64,000 bases of DNA from positions 21,251 to 85,250 of the forward strand of contig JAMDDV010000038.1 of the NCBI GenBank assembly GCA_023488455.1, given 5' to 3'. Positions within the stretch are counted from its first letter, which is position 1. The number at the start of each line of letters is the position of its first letter. The notes beneath the pieces were generated by a model. The model did not search any database. It saw only the letters and a list, made by a program, of their open reading frames with translations, and was not told where the DNA came from. Origin of the DNA: Actinomycetota bacterium. GTDB taxonomy: Bacteria; Actinomycetota; Humimicrobiia; Hakubellales; JAMDDV01. The position numbers and the translations under genes were made by a program. Below, piece after piece: positions 50,989-60,551 of the stretch.

Positions 50989-52293
50989 ATGAGTTCGACG
51001 ATAACTGAAAAAGAATATGTTGAAAAACATAAAAAATATATGATCGAAGTTCCAGGTTTTGCGCCTTTAATCATAACTGAAGCAAAGGGTAGTGTGTTTA
51101 AGGATATCAATGGAAGAGAATATATAGATTTTGCTTCAATGGTCGCTGGCCCTACAAGTATTGGAAGTTCGCATCCCAAAGTTATCGAAGCATTAAAGAA
51201 ACAGCTTGATAAAGTAATGTGTGCATCGCCATGGTTCATGAATATTCCGAAAATAGAGCTTGCTGAAAAACTTTCTAAAATTACGCCCCCAAGGCTTAAT
51301 AAGTTTCACTTCTTGTGTGGAGGCGGTGAAGCGAATGAGTATGCTTTGCATATTGCAATGAAGGCTACAAAAAAATCAGAGGTAATAAGTTTATATTACG
51401 GATATCATGGTTCAAGTTTCGGAACCTTAGCATTAGGGCAGCCCTGGCATAGAAGAAATATCACCATGATGCCCGGATTCAGGCAGATACCACCTGCTTA
51501 TTGCTATCGTTGTTTCTACGGAGGGAAATATCCCGATTGTACTTTAGAATGCGCGACAGCTCTGGAGCACATGATTAAACTTGGTTCCTACGATAGCGTA
51601 GTTGTATTTCTTGCTGAACCGATACAGGGCAACGGTGGGCATGTCATGCCACCAAAAGAATATTTTAAGATAATAAGAGATATCTGCACCAGAAATGGCG
51701 TGCTGCTCATGTTTGATGAAATACAGACCGGATTTGGCAGAACGGGCAAGATGTGGGGTGCTGATTACTACGATGTGGAACCAGATATAATGGTAATGGG
51801 TAAAGCTATGGGAGGCGGATTTCCTATTAGCTGCGCTGCATTCAGCGATGATATACCTATTCCACTGGAGGAAGATCAGGAGATAGTGAGTACGTTTGCC
51901 GATTCTCCGCTTGGTTGTACGGCGGCATCCGCGGCTATAGATGTTGTATTAGGGGAAAAATTGCCAGAAAAAGCAGCTAAACTGGGAGAATATGTACTGG
52001 ATAGACTGAATGAGATGCAGGAAAGGCATCGCCTGATTGGAGATGTGAGGAGCGTTGGACTATTCTGTGCAATTGAGCTGGTTAAGGATAGAAAAACTAA
52101 AGAAAGAGCGCTTGAAGAGGCAATGCAGGTGGTAACGAAATGCCGTGAGAAAGGCGCTATATTCCTGCTTGCCAATAAATCCCATATAGGTACTGTTGTC
52201 AAATTCAATCCACCAATGAGCATAAGCAAAGAACTGCTTTCTAAAGGATTGGATATCCTTGATGAGTCTTTGACCGAGGTTGAAAAGAAATAA
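50989..52293 (+). CDS. Class III PLP-dependent aminotransferase
   Basis: ATG follows CAAGGAGGATTAT. The 434-residue protein has the class III signatures GREYIDFASMVAGPTSIGSS, LMFDEIQTGFGRTGKMWG (PLP-ring Asp) and DIMVMGKAMGGGFPISC, with the Schiff-base lysine in GKAMGGG. A Cys-containing segment (YCYRCFYGGKYPDC) sits where 4-aminobutyrate and dialkylglycine-type members have their variable loop. The substrate is unclear: an omega-amino acid or an amino sugar-derived compound. It lies between permease and binding-protein genes of the importer. Confidence 0.85.
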   Translation: MSSTITEKEYVEKHKKYMIEVPGFAPLIITEAKGSVFKDINGREYIDFASMVAGPTSIGSSHPKVIEALKKQLDKVMCASPWFMNIPKIELAEKLSKITPPRLNKFHFLCGGGEANEYALHIAMKATKKSEVISLYYGYHGSSFGTLALGQPWHRRNITMMPGFRQIPPAYCYRCFYGGKYPDCTLECATALEHMIKLGSYDSVVVFLAEPIQGNGGHVMPPKEYFKIIRDICTRNGVLLMFDEIQTGFGRTGKMWGADYYDVEPDIMVMGKAMGGGFPISCAAFSDDIPIPLEEDQEIVSTFADSPLGCTAASAAIDVVLGEKLPEKAAKLGEYVLDRLNEMQERHRLIGDVRSVGLFCAIELVKDRKTKERALEEAMQVVTKCREKGAIFLLANKSHIGTVVKFNPPMSISKELLSKGLDILDESLTEVEKK

Positions 52294-52320
52294 TTTGAAC
52301 TATTCTGATATTAATTTTGT

Positions 52321-52372
52321 AAGGAGGTGGATGTTTATAGAAACTGACATATTATTATCTGATATTTATTAA
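52321..52372 (+). other. Leader mini-ORF upstream of second binding-protein gene
   Basis: AAGGAGG at 52321 precedes ATG 52331, which opens a 13-codon frame ending at 52372, 19 bases before the TTG start of the binding protein. The block AAGGAGGTGGATGTTTATAG matches the one in front of the other binding-protein gene (minus strand, 23201-23182) at 18 of 20 bases. Confidence 0.4.
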
Positions 52373-52391
52373 GAAGAAGGGAGGAATTATT

Positions 52392-53750
52392 TTGAAAAAT
52401 TTTAGCTTATCGAAAAAAGGGCTGATAATCGTATTGAATGTATTTTTAGCTGTAACCATTATCTTTACGTTTTCAGCTTGCGCACAACCAGCTACTACTG
52501 GTGGGGAAACTGCTGCAGAAACAGCTGCGGGTGAGCAGGTTACCATGACGCTCTGGGAATGGCATACAAATGAGATTCCACAAATAGTAGGTCCGCTTTA
52601 CAAGGAGTTTGAAGAAGAAAATAACGTAAAGCTTGTTATCAGTAACCTTGCATTCGGTGATTTGGTCAAGAAACAGCTACTGGCAGCAGAGTCAGGTGAA
52701 TTTCCTGACGTAAGTGAGATGTGGGCTGCTAACGTAGTTCCCATACTTGTCGAGAAAAAAGCCCTGGAATCGTTAGATCCCTATATGGAGAAGGAACCAG
52801 GCGGTAAGGAAGCATTTCTTGATCAATTTATTCCAGAATACCTGACTAAGTATAATGGGATTACTTATTCGCTTCCAAGCTATGTTGGTAATCTGGCCCT
52901 TTTCTACAACAAGGATCTGTTTGAAAAAGCTGGAATTGCCGGTCCGCCAACAACCTGGGATGAACTCGTTGACACAGCTGTAAAATTGACAGATGAGGCT
53001 AATGGAATTTACGGGCTTGCCTTGAATGGTAACGATGGTGAATGTGTAATTCAGGTTACGCCTTTTATAGCTCAAAATGGTGGTAGGGTAGGCAAAGTAG
53101 ACGGCAAAATATGGATTAACAGTCCTGAAACGGTAGAAGCTCTTCAATACGTTGTTGATCTCATAAACAAGTATAAGGTTGTTCCTTCTTATACAACTTA
53201 TGGCTATCAGCAGGTAAGGGAAGCTTTCATGGCAGGAAAAGCAGCAATGATAATTGATGGCTCATGGACAGTTCCATTTATACAATCCAAGGGAGTAGAA
53301 TTTGATTGGGGTACATCTATTCTGCCAAAAGGAAAAATGGCAGGGACTGGAATTTCGATCGGCGATACAGAATGGGGTATTGGTACAAATTCCAAGTATA
53401 AAGATCTTGGCTGGAAATTTATAAAAAAGATGACAAACCCCGATTCCAACTATTTCTGGATAAAGAATGGTCACACAATACCGGTCATCAAATCAGTTGC
53501 AGAAAAAGATGATATTAAGAATGATCCATACTTGAAGGCATTCATTGACCAAATGAATCTTGGTAACCAGATTGACCAGTACCGAGAGATGCCGCCACAG
53601 CTTGAAAGCGCACTTGACAAGTTTAAAGCACAGATGCAGGCTGCAGCTCTTGGCCAGAAATCAGTGCAAGAAGCAATGGATCAAGTAGCAAGTGAATGGG
53701 ATGCCTTGTATAAAGAATGGGAAGCGACCTATGGCGAATATACGAGGTAA
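52392..53750 (+). CDS. Sugar ABC transporter substrate-binding lipoprotein
   Basis: The TTG start follows AAGGGAGGAATTATT. The 452-residue protein has a signal segment ending TFSACAQP, a lipobox with Cys 28, a short Ala/Thr/Glu linker, and a CUT1-type binding domain: EEFEEENNVKLV-like opening, LPSYVGNLALFYNKDLFEKA, MAGKAAMIIDGSW and ISIGDTEWGIG. It shares no obvious close relationship with the binding protein at 21781 beyond the family. A long stem-loop follows the stop. Confidence 0.92.
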   Translation: MKNFSLSKKGLIIVLNVFLAVTIIFTFSACAQPATTGGETAAETAAGEQVTMTLWEWHTNEIPQIVGPLYKEFEEENNVKLVISNLAFGDLVKKQLLAAESGEFPDVSEMWAANVVPILVEKKALESLDPYMEKEPGGKEAFLDQFIPEYLTKYNGITYSLPSYVGNLALFYNKDLFEKAGIAGPPTTWDELVDTAVKLTDEANGIYGLALNGNDGECVIQVTPFIAQNGGRVGKVDGKIWINSPETVEALQYVVDLINKYKVVPSYTTYGYQQVREAFMAGKAAMIIDGSWTVPFIQSKGVEFDWGTSILPKGKMAGTGISIGDTEWGIGTNSKYKDLGWKFIKKMTNPDSNYFWIKNGHTIPVIKSVAEKDDIKNDPYLKAFIDQMNLGNQIDQYREMPPQLESALDKFKAQMQAAALGQKSVQEAMDQVASEWDALYKEWEATYGEYTR

Positions 53751-53801
53751 TTCTGGTTAAATAATAAACAGAATTAATCCCAAATTTGGTTTTGGAATAA
53801 A

Positions 53802-53844
53802 GTTATTGGCCTATTAAGAACACATTTCTTGATAGGCCAATAAC
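53802..53844 (+). terminator. Long stem-loop after the binding-protein gene
   Basis: A 19-bp inverted repeat (arms 53802-53820 and 53826-53844, one T/G wobble, five-base loop) lies 51 bases after the binding-protein stop. Only a loose T-rich stretch follows, so it may be a partial terminator or an mRNA-stabilising element before the Gfo/Idh genes. Confidence 0.7.
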
Positions 53845-53923
53845 ATTTAAAAGTTCTTTTATTTCGTTATTTAAAAAAGAATATTTTTGATTCTTATTTA
53901 TATTTAAGAAGGACACGTTTTAA

Positions 53924-55090
53924 ATGGCAAAAACAATCAATATTGGACTTGTGGGTTATGGGTTTATGGGGAAAGCTCATAGCTTTGCCTACCGCAATGT
54001 TTCTAATTTCTATAACATAAACACAGTGCCGGTAATGAAAGCCATCTGTGGTAGGGATGAAGAAGCAGTAAAAAGAGCAGCTAAGGTTTATGGATGGGGA
54101 AGCTATGAAACCTCCTGGGAGAAATTAGTTAAACGAAATGATATAGATCTAATCGATATTGTAACTCCTAATGCTGATCATAAAGATGTTGCAATAGCAG
54201 CATCAAGGGCTGGGAAACACATCCTGTGCGAAAAACCGTTAGCTACCAATTTTGCGGATGCTAAAGAAATGCTAGAGGCTGCACAAGCTTCTGGAAAGAA
54301 ACACATGATATGCTTTAATTATCAAAAAGCTCCAGCTATTGGTTTGGTAAAGAAACTCATAGAAGACGGGTATATTGGGAAGATATATCACTTCAGGGCA
54401 GAATATCTTTTAGATTATCTTGTGGATCCAAATGTTCCTTTGGGCTGGCAGCTCAAAAAAGAAGTATCAGGAGCTGGAGCTCATGGTAATGTAAATCCTC
54501 ACATAATAAATATGGCCAGATATCTGGTTGGAGATGTTGAAAAGGTTGTGGGAATGCAAGAGACTTTTATCAAGGAGAGGCCTATACCAGTTGGGAGGGG
54601 AAGCGCTCAGTTAGGAATTAAGGCAAGCAAAGAGCTGGATAAAGTAACAGTTGATGATGCCACGCTTTTCCTGGCTAAGTTCAAGAATGGAGCACTTGGA
54701 TCATTTGAGGCTTCGTGGCTTGCTAACGGTCATAAAAACGGGCAAAAATTGGAGATCAATGGAAGCAAAGGAAGTATTATATGGCATTTTGAGGACATGA
54801 ATATCTTATGGTTTTATTCTATTGAAGATCCAAAGGAGATTCGTGGCTTTAGAAGGATACAGGCAACTGAACCTGAACATCCATATATGGAAGCATGGTG
54901 GCCTGTGGGGCACATAATTGGATATGAAAATACATTCATCAATCTTATTTATGACTTCATGAAGGCTATTGATGAAGATGTTATGCCGTTTCCCAGTTTT
55001 GTAGATGGAGTTGAGTGTCAGAGAGTACTTGAGGCAGTAGAGAAGTCAATCATTGAGCAAAGATGGATAGAAGTGGATAATATTAAATAA
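53924..55090 (+). CDS. Gfo/Idh/MocA family oxidoreductase
   Basis: A 388-residue protein with the NAD(P)-binding start INIGLVGYGFMGKAHSFAY, IVTPNADHKDVAIAASRAG and the family hallmark KHILCEKPLATN (catalytic Lys). The C-terminal sheet domain carries the substrate-site ANGHKNGQKLEINGSKGSI. These enzymes oxidise a hydroxyl of a sugar or inositol. With the TIM-barrel isomerase and another Gfo/Idh protein downstream, an inositol-like or 3-keto-sugar route is plausible. Confidence 0.9.
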   Translation: MAKTINIGLVGYGFMGKAHSFAYRNVSNFYNINTVPVMKAICGRDEEAVKRAAKVYGWGSYETSWEKLVKRNDIDLIDIVTPNADHKDVAIAASRAGKHILCEKPLATNFADAKEMLEAAQASGKKHMICFNYQKAPAIGLVKKLIEDGYIGKIYHFRAEYLLDYLVDPNVPLGWQLKKEVSGAGAHGNVNPHIINMARYLVGDVEKVVGMQETFIKERPIPVGRGSAQLGIKASKELDKVTVDDATLFLAKFKNGALGSFEASWLANGHKNGQKLEINGSKGSIIWHFEDMNILWFYSIEDPKEIRGFRRIQATEPEHPYMEAWWPVGHIIGYENTFINLIYDFMKAIDEDVMPFPSFVDGVECQRVLEAVEKSIIEQRWIEVDNIK

Positions 55091-55123
55091 AATAAAGGGA
55101 ATCATTAAAAGGAGGCATTTATT

Positions 55124-55948
55124 ATGATTCTAACAATGCACGGATTTACAACCATGCACTGTAACTTGAAAACGGAGATACGCATAGCAAGAGAAGCGGG
55201 ATATGATGCGCTTGAGATGTTAGAATATACAATTTATCGCTATCTCGACGTCGGCCTTAAGGCAGAAGATCTCACTGCGGTCTTTCGTGCAAACAATATC
55301 CTTCCGGTCTGCATAAATGGATTAAAGGAAATCGAGAGGTCAGACCGCAAAGAACATAACGATCTGCTCTGGGAGTGCGAGCGCCTCTGCGCTGCAGCAC
55401 AGGCGTTTGGATGCCCGGTGCTGCAGATTGTCGCCTCGACTAAGTTGGCAGGCAGACCATGGAAAGAGATAAGAGACCTCACGGCTGCTAATATTGCCAA
55501 AATTGCTGATATCGCAAGCGAGCACGGCGTAAAATGTCAGTTTGAGCTGATCGCATTCGCACCAATAAACTCGCTTAAAAAGGCCCTTGAGGTGATAGAG
55601 GTAGCCAATCGCTCTAACGTCGGCATGGTCGTAGATTTCTGGCATCTATGGGCAGGAGGTGAGACGACCCCCGATGAGGTCGCAAAGCTTGATGCATCCA
55701 TGATATACGGCGTGCATTTCTGCGACGGGGTTAAACCAAAGGGAAATACGTGGGATGAGGAAGCGCTTCGCGGCTATCTTGTTGGAGAAGGAGACATAAA
55801 CGTGAAAGATTGGGTCGATGCAGTAAAGTCTACCGGCTTTGATGGCGTCTGGTCAGCTGAGCTATTAAGCCCAAGGCACTGGGAATGGGACTTATTTGAG
55901 ATCGCCGTTGAGAGCAGGAAAAAGATGGTTGAGTATATAGGCAAATAG
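55124..55948 (+). CDS. Sugar phosphate isomerase/epimerase-type TIM barrel (AP endonuclease 2 fold)
   Basis: ATG follows AAAAGGAGGC. The 274-residue protein has the TIM-barrel pattern of the IolE/IolI/xylose-isomerase-like family: AREAGYDALEMLEYTIY, CQFELIAFAP with the metal Glu, VGMVVDFWHLWAGG with Asp and His, and YGVHFCDGVKPKG. It would isomerise, epimerise or dehydrate a keto-sugar or keto-inositol. Third-position G and C are much more common here than in neighbouring genes. Confidence 0.85.
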   Translation: MILTMHGFTTMHCNLKTEIRIAREAGYDALEMLEYTIYRYLDVGLKAEDLTAVFRANNILPVCINGLKEIERSDRKEHNDLLWECERLCAAAQAFGCPVLQIVASTKLAGRPWKEIRDLTAANIAKIADIASEHGVKCQFELIAFAPINSLKKALEVIEVANRSNVGMVVDFWHLWAGGETTPDEVAKLDASMIYGVHFCDGVKPKGNTWDEEALRGYLVGEGDINVKDWVDAVKSTGFDGVWSAELLSPRHWEWDLFEIAVESRKKMVEYIGK

Positions 55949-56044
55949 TCCCGTTGCTATTTCGGAATCAGGATAGATTTATTAAAGCCAAGCATAAGTC
56001 GATCAAAATTCTTTTTATTAGAACGCAATATGGGAGGAAAAAGA

Positions 56045-57100
56045 ATGAATAAGATTGGGTTTGGAATAATTGGATGCGGAGGGATCGCACTTGATGCGCA
56101 TATACCCTCCATAGATGCCATAAAGGAAGCGGAGCTTGTGGCGATATCAAGGCGTTCTGAGGACAAGGCCAAGGAGATAGCAGACAGGTGCAACGTGGGC
56201 TGCTACTATACTGACAACCAGAAGGTTATCGACCACCCTGATGTTGATGCAGTGATCGTCACAACTCCGCCCAATTCCCACGCTGAGTGGACGATCAAGG
56301 CCGCTAGGGCTGGTAAGCATGTGCTGTGCGAAAAGCCCATGGCAATTAGCATAAAAGAGTGCGATGAGATGATATCAGCGTGCAAAAAGGCAAATGTCGT
56401 GCTCATGATAGCTGAGATGAAGCGATTTAACCCAGGTTTTCGCATGGCCAAGAAGCTCATAGATGATGGGGTTATAGGTGAGCTCTTCATGGCGCGATAT
56501 CACAACAGCTACCATGAGCCGCATACGCGCAAGTCCTGGTGGGTGATCCCTGAGATATCCGGTGGCGGTGAGATGATGAACGAGCTAACCCATCAGGTCA
56601 ACGTGCTGCGTTGGATGATGGGGGATGTTACCCAGGTAAGTTGCATGTCAAATAACCCCCAGGGCCCTCCTCCTGAGGATAATTCTGCCGTTACCCTGCG
56701 ATTTAAAAATGATGCTCTGGCAGTCGTTACTATTAGCTGGATGACAAAGGAGTACAACCTGAGGTTTCCTGCTCCTATGGAACATGCCTGGGATGAAAGG
56801 ATTGATATATTCGGAAAAGACGGGGCCATAATTATACAGACACCGTTTACCTACTGGCGCGTACCCTTAGAGTTATGCGTCTATACCGAGCGTGATATCC
56901 AGGGCTTTAACAGGGGTTGGAATCTCGTCCGATGCCCGGCTACGGCTCATTACATAGAGCAGGTCAGTCACTTCATCAGATGCACCCGTAAAGAGGAGAA
57001 ATGCGAAGTATCAGGTGAGGAAGGTAGAGCTGATTTGGCTGTTGTCAGGGCAGCAATGGAATCAGCTGAGAGCGGAAGGGTTGTGTCCCCTTCAGTATAG
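56045..57100 (+). CDS. Gfo/Idh/MocA family oxidoreductase
   Basis: Start at ATG 56045 behind GGGAGGAAAAAGA; an ATG at 56030 lies at that ribosome site. The 351-residue protein has IGFGIIGCGGIALDAHIPSI, VTTPPNSHAEWTIKAARAG and KHVLCEKPMAIS with the catalytic Lys, and a SGGGEMMNELTHQVNVLRWM segment. It is a second, distinct Gfo/Idh dehydrogenase in the operon. Like the preceding gene it is richer in G+C than the surroundings. Confidence 0.9.
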   Translation: MNKIGFGIIGCGGIALDAHIPSIDAIKEAELVAISRRSEDKAKEIADRCNVGCYYTDNQKVIDHPDVDAVIVTTPPNSHAEWTIKAARAGKHVLCEKPMAISIKECDEMISACKKANVVLMIAEMKRFNPGFRMAKKLIDDGVIGELFMARYHNSYHEPHTRKSWWVIPEISGGGEMMNELTHQVNVLRWMMGDVTQVSCMSNNPQGPPPEDNSAVTLRFKNDALAVVTISWMTKEYNLRFPAPMEHAWDERIDIFGKDGAIIIQTPFTYWRVPLELCVYTERDIQGFNRGWNLVRCPATAHYIEQVSHFIRCTRKEEKCEVSGEEGRADLAVVRAAMESAESGRVVSPSV

Positions 57101-57237
57101 ATATAAGAGAAGAAGTTTTTACATCTTAGGGTTATCAGCTTCTTCCAATTATATCTCATATTTTTTAATTTATTCAATTGACAACCTAAAAATAGAAATT
57201 ATAATGCAATCGATTTAGTAAAATATTTAGTGAGATA

Positions 57238-58137
57238 ATGAAAAACGATAAAGGATTTATTTTTGATATAAAAAGAATGGCATTACACGATGGTCCCGGA
57301 ATACGCACCACCGTTTTTTTGAAGGGATGCAATATGTCGTGCAAGTGGTGTCATAATCCTGAGAGCATATCTTCCAAACTGGAACTATTGTTCAATGCTT
57401 CAAAATGTATCATGTGTAGAAAGTGTAAAGAAGTATGTGAACGAGGTGTTCATGAGTTCATGGAAGAGCGGCATATTGTGAACAGAGAAAAATGTAACCA
57501 GTGTGGCGATTGTGCCAGAGAATGTCCAAGCCAAGCACTTGAGATGTGTGGGGAAGGAATGAGTGTAACTGAAGTTATGAATATTGTGATGCGAGATGAG
57601 ATTTTTTATAAGAACTCAGGCGGAGGGATTACAATTTCAGGTGGGGAACCTCTTTGTCAACCGGATTTCACATTTGCGTTGTTAAAAGAGGCAAAGAAGA
57701 GAGGCCTGCACACAGTGCTGGATACAAACGGTAACTATAGTTGGGAGAAAATCGAACCGATGCTTCCATATATCGATTTGATAAGATTTGATTTAAAGCA
57801 CATAAACTCTGATATACATAGATCTTTCACGGGCACAAGTAATAGTTTAATACTTGAGAACCTAAGAAGACTTGCTGAAGATGATCACAAATTAGTAGTC
57901 AGCTACCCCATGATTCCAGGCGTCAATGATTCGATAGGAAACCTAAAAAATATGATGAAGATAATAAAAGCTCTGCCTTCCAGGGTGTGCGTGGATGTGG
58001 TTCCATATCATGATCTTTACCTCTCAAAGTTGGAAAAGCTGGGGAAAAAGCGAGAACTCATATTCCTCCGACCATCACAGGAGAAGGTAAGCGAAGTAGA
58101 AGACTTTTTCAAAGAGGAAGGTGTTGAGGTATGCTGA
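57238..58137 (+). CDS. Glycyl-radical-enzyme activating protein (radical SAM)
   Basis: A 299-residue activase. The SAM cluster motif CNMSCKWC follows the IKRMALHDGPGIRTTVFLKG signature. An inserted ferredoxin-like part (CIMCRKCKEVC, CNQCGDCARECPSQAL) provides two auxiliary 4Fe-4S clusters, as in activases of HpdB- and BssA-type enzymes. GGGITISGGEPLCQPDF and LDTNGNYSWEKIEP are typical. It abstracts a hydrogen from the glycine of its partner, encoded next with a seven-base overlap. Confidence 0.93.
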   Translation: MKNDKGFIFDIKRMALHDGPGIRTTVFLKGCNMSCKWCHNPESISSKLELLFNASKCIMCRKCKEVCERGVHEFMEERHIVNREKCNQCGDCARECPSQALEMCGEGMSVTEVMNIVMRDEIFYKNSGGGITISGGEPLCQPDFTFALLKEAKKRGLHTVLDTNGNYSWEKIEPMLPYIDLIRFDLKHINSDIHRSFTGTSNSLILENLRRLAEDDHKLVVSYPMIPGVNDSIGNLKNMMKIIKALPSRVCVDVVPYHDLYLSKLEKLGKKRELIFLRPSQEKVSEVEDFFKEEGVEVC

Positions 58138-60459
58138 TTAATAATAAGGTCCAGATTAGGGACAACTCATCTGATCTTAACGAAATTAGAGATGATCTTA
58201 GGATAAAAAAATTGTTGGAGAGAAGGGACTGGATAGACAAGAACAAGCTTCGATCAACCTGGGGTGATGTGGGTGGATTTAAGTATGGACATGCAGGTGG
58301 TATGGGATTAGGCGATGACCAAGGTAGCCTTGAAAGGCTGGTTTCAGTGGGAGATCAAGCTGCTGTTGTTCACGTGCTTCCCCAAAACGAAGAAGAAGAG
58401 AGATTGGTCAGGGAATATAAAGGGATTGGCATACACCCTCTTTTCAAGGGCATGCTTCCCTCCTTTGAAAAAGGAGCACTGTCTGACCAGATAAACTTCG
58501 CAGAGGACTACGCGGCGCTCCTGGATTATTCACTCACTGAGATCTATCCATATGAGACGATAGTTGGTGAATACCATTGGCAGCTGGGAGAAGTTAGAGG
58601 AGTTAACTCTCCAAATCAAAAAGAAGTCGAGGAGCTAAAAAAAATTGCACGTCGTTATGGAGCAGACGGAACATCTGCTACTCATACCTGTGCTGATCTT
58701 GGTATCGGATTTTCGCTTGGTTGGGGAGGTATTTTAGGAAAAATAAGGGATAACCTTGCCAAATTTGAGAAAGATGGCAAGGATAAGGAGGTCACCTACC
58801 TAAAAGCAGCAGAGATCGTCTGCAAATCGATAATGAGGTTCATATCAAAAGCATTAGCATTCCGCTAGAGCTTACCAGTTAGCTGATCAGGAAAAGGACC
58901 AAGCACAAAAAGAAAACTATCTAAGGATCGCAGAGACATGCGGCAGGATAGCCAGTGAGCCACCATCAAGCTTCTATGAGGCTGTTCAGTGGCTGTGGTT
59001 TTTCATCATGGTTGAGCGAATGCTTGCAGGTGGAAATGGCTACGGACACATGGACTGGCTTCTAAACCCATTTTATCAGAAAGATTTAAGGGAGGGCAGG
59101 ATAAATAGAAGACAGGCTGTTGAGATAGTTGCAGAGCTCTTCATCAAGTATAAGACGTACTATTCGCTTGGTGGAAGAAATGAGAAGGGAGAAGACGCGA
59201 CAAACGAGGTAAGCTGGATATTTCTTGATGCCTATGACGTCGTGGGGGGCACAAATGAGTTTGGTGTGCTCTGGCACGCTGATATAGATAGAGACTTCTT
59301 TAGACATGCATGCGAAGTGCTGATGAGGAATGGAACGGGCAGCCCTGCGCTTGTTAACTACGACACCATGCGCAAGAGCTTCATATACTATGGAGTTGAT
59401 CCAAAGGATGCCTGGAAGGTTGCATATAGCGGCTGCTACTGGTATTGCATACCGGGCATGGTGTACAACGGAGACGACATGTCCGCAGTCAATACGATCT
59501 TATGCTTTAAGAATGCTTTTGATATTGCATGCGAAAAAGGGATAAATAGCTATGAAGAACTGTGGGACCTGTTCAGCGTTCAACTGGATCTAGCAGCAAA
59601 ATCCCTAAAAGCGCTGGTCGATGCGAGGTATAAGGTGCAGCCGCAGATATGGCCGGAGATAGTAGCATCTCTTCTTTGCCATGGTCCGGTTGAAAACGGG
59701 AGGGATATAACGGATAGCGGCGTCAAGTACAATATGACGACCGTCCATCTATCGAGTCTAGCAAACGTCGCGGATTCCTTTGCGGCAATAAAAAAGGCTG
59801 TTTTTGAGGATAAAAAATTGACACTTGGCGAAATTAAGAAGGCAATTGATGCCAACTATGAGGGAAATGAGGAAGTCAGGCAGATGCTTCTTAATGTCCC
59901 AAAATACGGTAATGATGAGGACTATGTTGACGAAATAGCAGTTAGGGTAGTAGAACAGTTCAAGAAGACTTTTGCAGATTTGAGAAACTGCAAAGGAGGT
60001 CGTTTCAGGATAGCTGTGTATAACTGGACGGGATCACCGTATGGTCCTGAGATCATCGGCGCAACACCTGATGGGCGAAAAAAAGAAGCACCGCTTTCCC
60101 AGGGGCCAAATCCTATGCACGGAAGAAACAAGATAGGTTTGACTGCAACCATTAATTCCGTGAGCAGACTTGGATTTGATGAACTTGCTGGCGGAACACT
60201 TCAGATTGAAGTAGATCCGCTATTCCTAAGGCTTGAAGATCCAGCAAGTTTCATAGAATCAATTGCAAATTCATACTTTCAAAAGAGCGGCAATCAAATT
60301 TTCGTTAATATTGTATCAAGAGATACTCTAATTGATGCAATGGAGCACCCCGAGGAGCATGAGGACCTTGTAATAAGGGTTACGGGTTATTCCGTTCACT
60401 TTGTACAGTTGGATAAGGCAATACAACAAGAAATCGTAGCTAGGACAAGGTATTCCTGA
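58131..60459 (+). pseudogene. Glycyl radical enzyme interrupted by a frameshift
   Basis: Two frames together make a full-length glycyl radical enzyme of about 775 residues. The first frame runs from 58131 to a TAG at 58866. Homology continues in another frame, without a start codon, from about 58858 (HSARAYQLADQEKD) through 59008 to 60459. Removing seven bases near AAAGCATTAGCATT (about 58845-58858) would restore it. The glycyl motif RVTGYSVHFVQL (Gly codon 60385-60387) is intact. The active-site Cys lies in YSGCYWYCIPG (59428-59460), lacking the Glu of the GCVE motif in dehydratases and decarboxylases and slightly resembling the CMSPG of X-succinate synthases. The substrate is unknown. Either a real inactivation or a sequence error. 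Confidence 0.8.
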
Positions 60460-60551
60460 CTCTTTTAACAGAAATCCAGTTTGCAATGGTCAACTGGGAT
60501 GGTAAGAGGTGGCCAAGGAGCCACATGAAAACTTTCGAATAATCCATTATA

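Noticed and set aside
58866..59008. A non-coding gap between two separate genes
   Set aside because: The stretch is open in the frame of the downstream part and encodes expected glycyl-radical-enzyme sequence, so it is one frameshifted gene.
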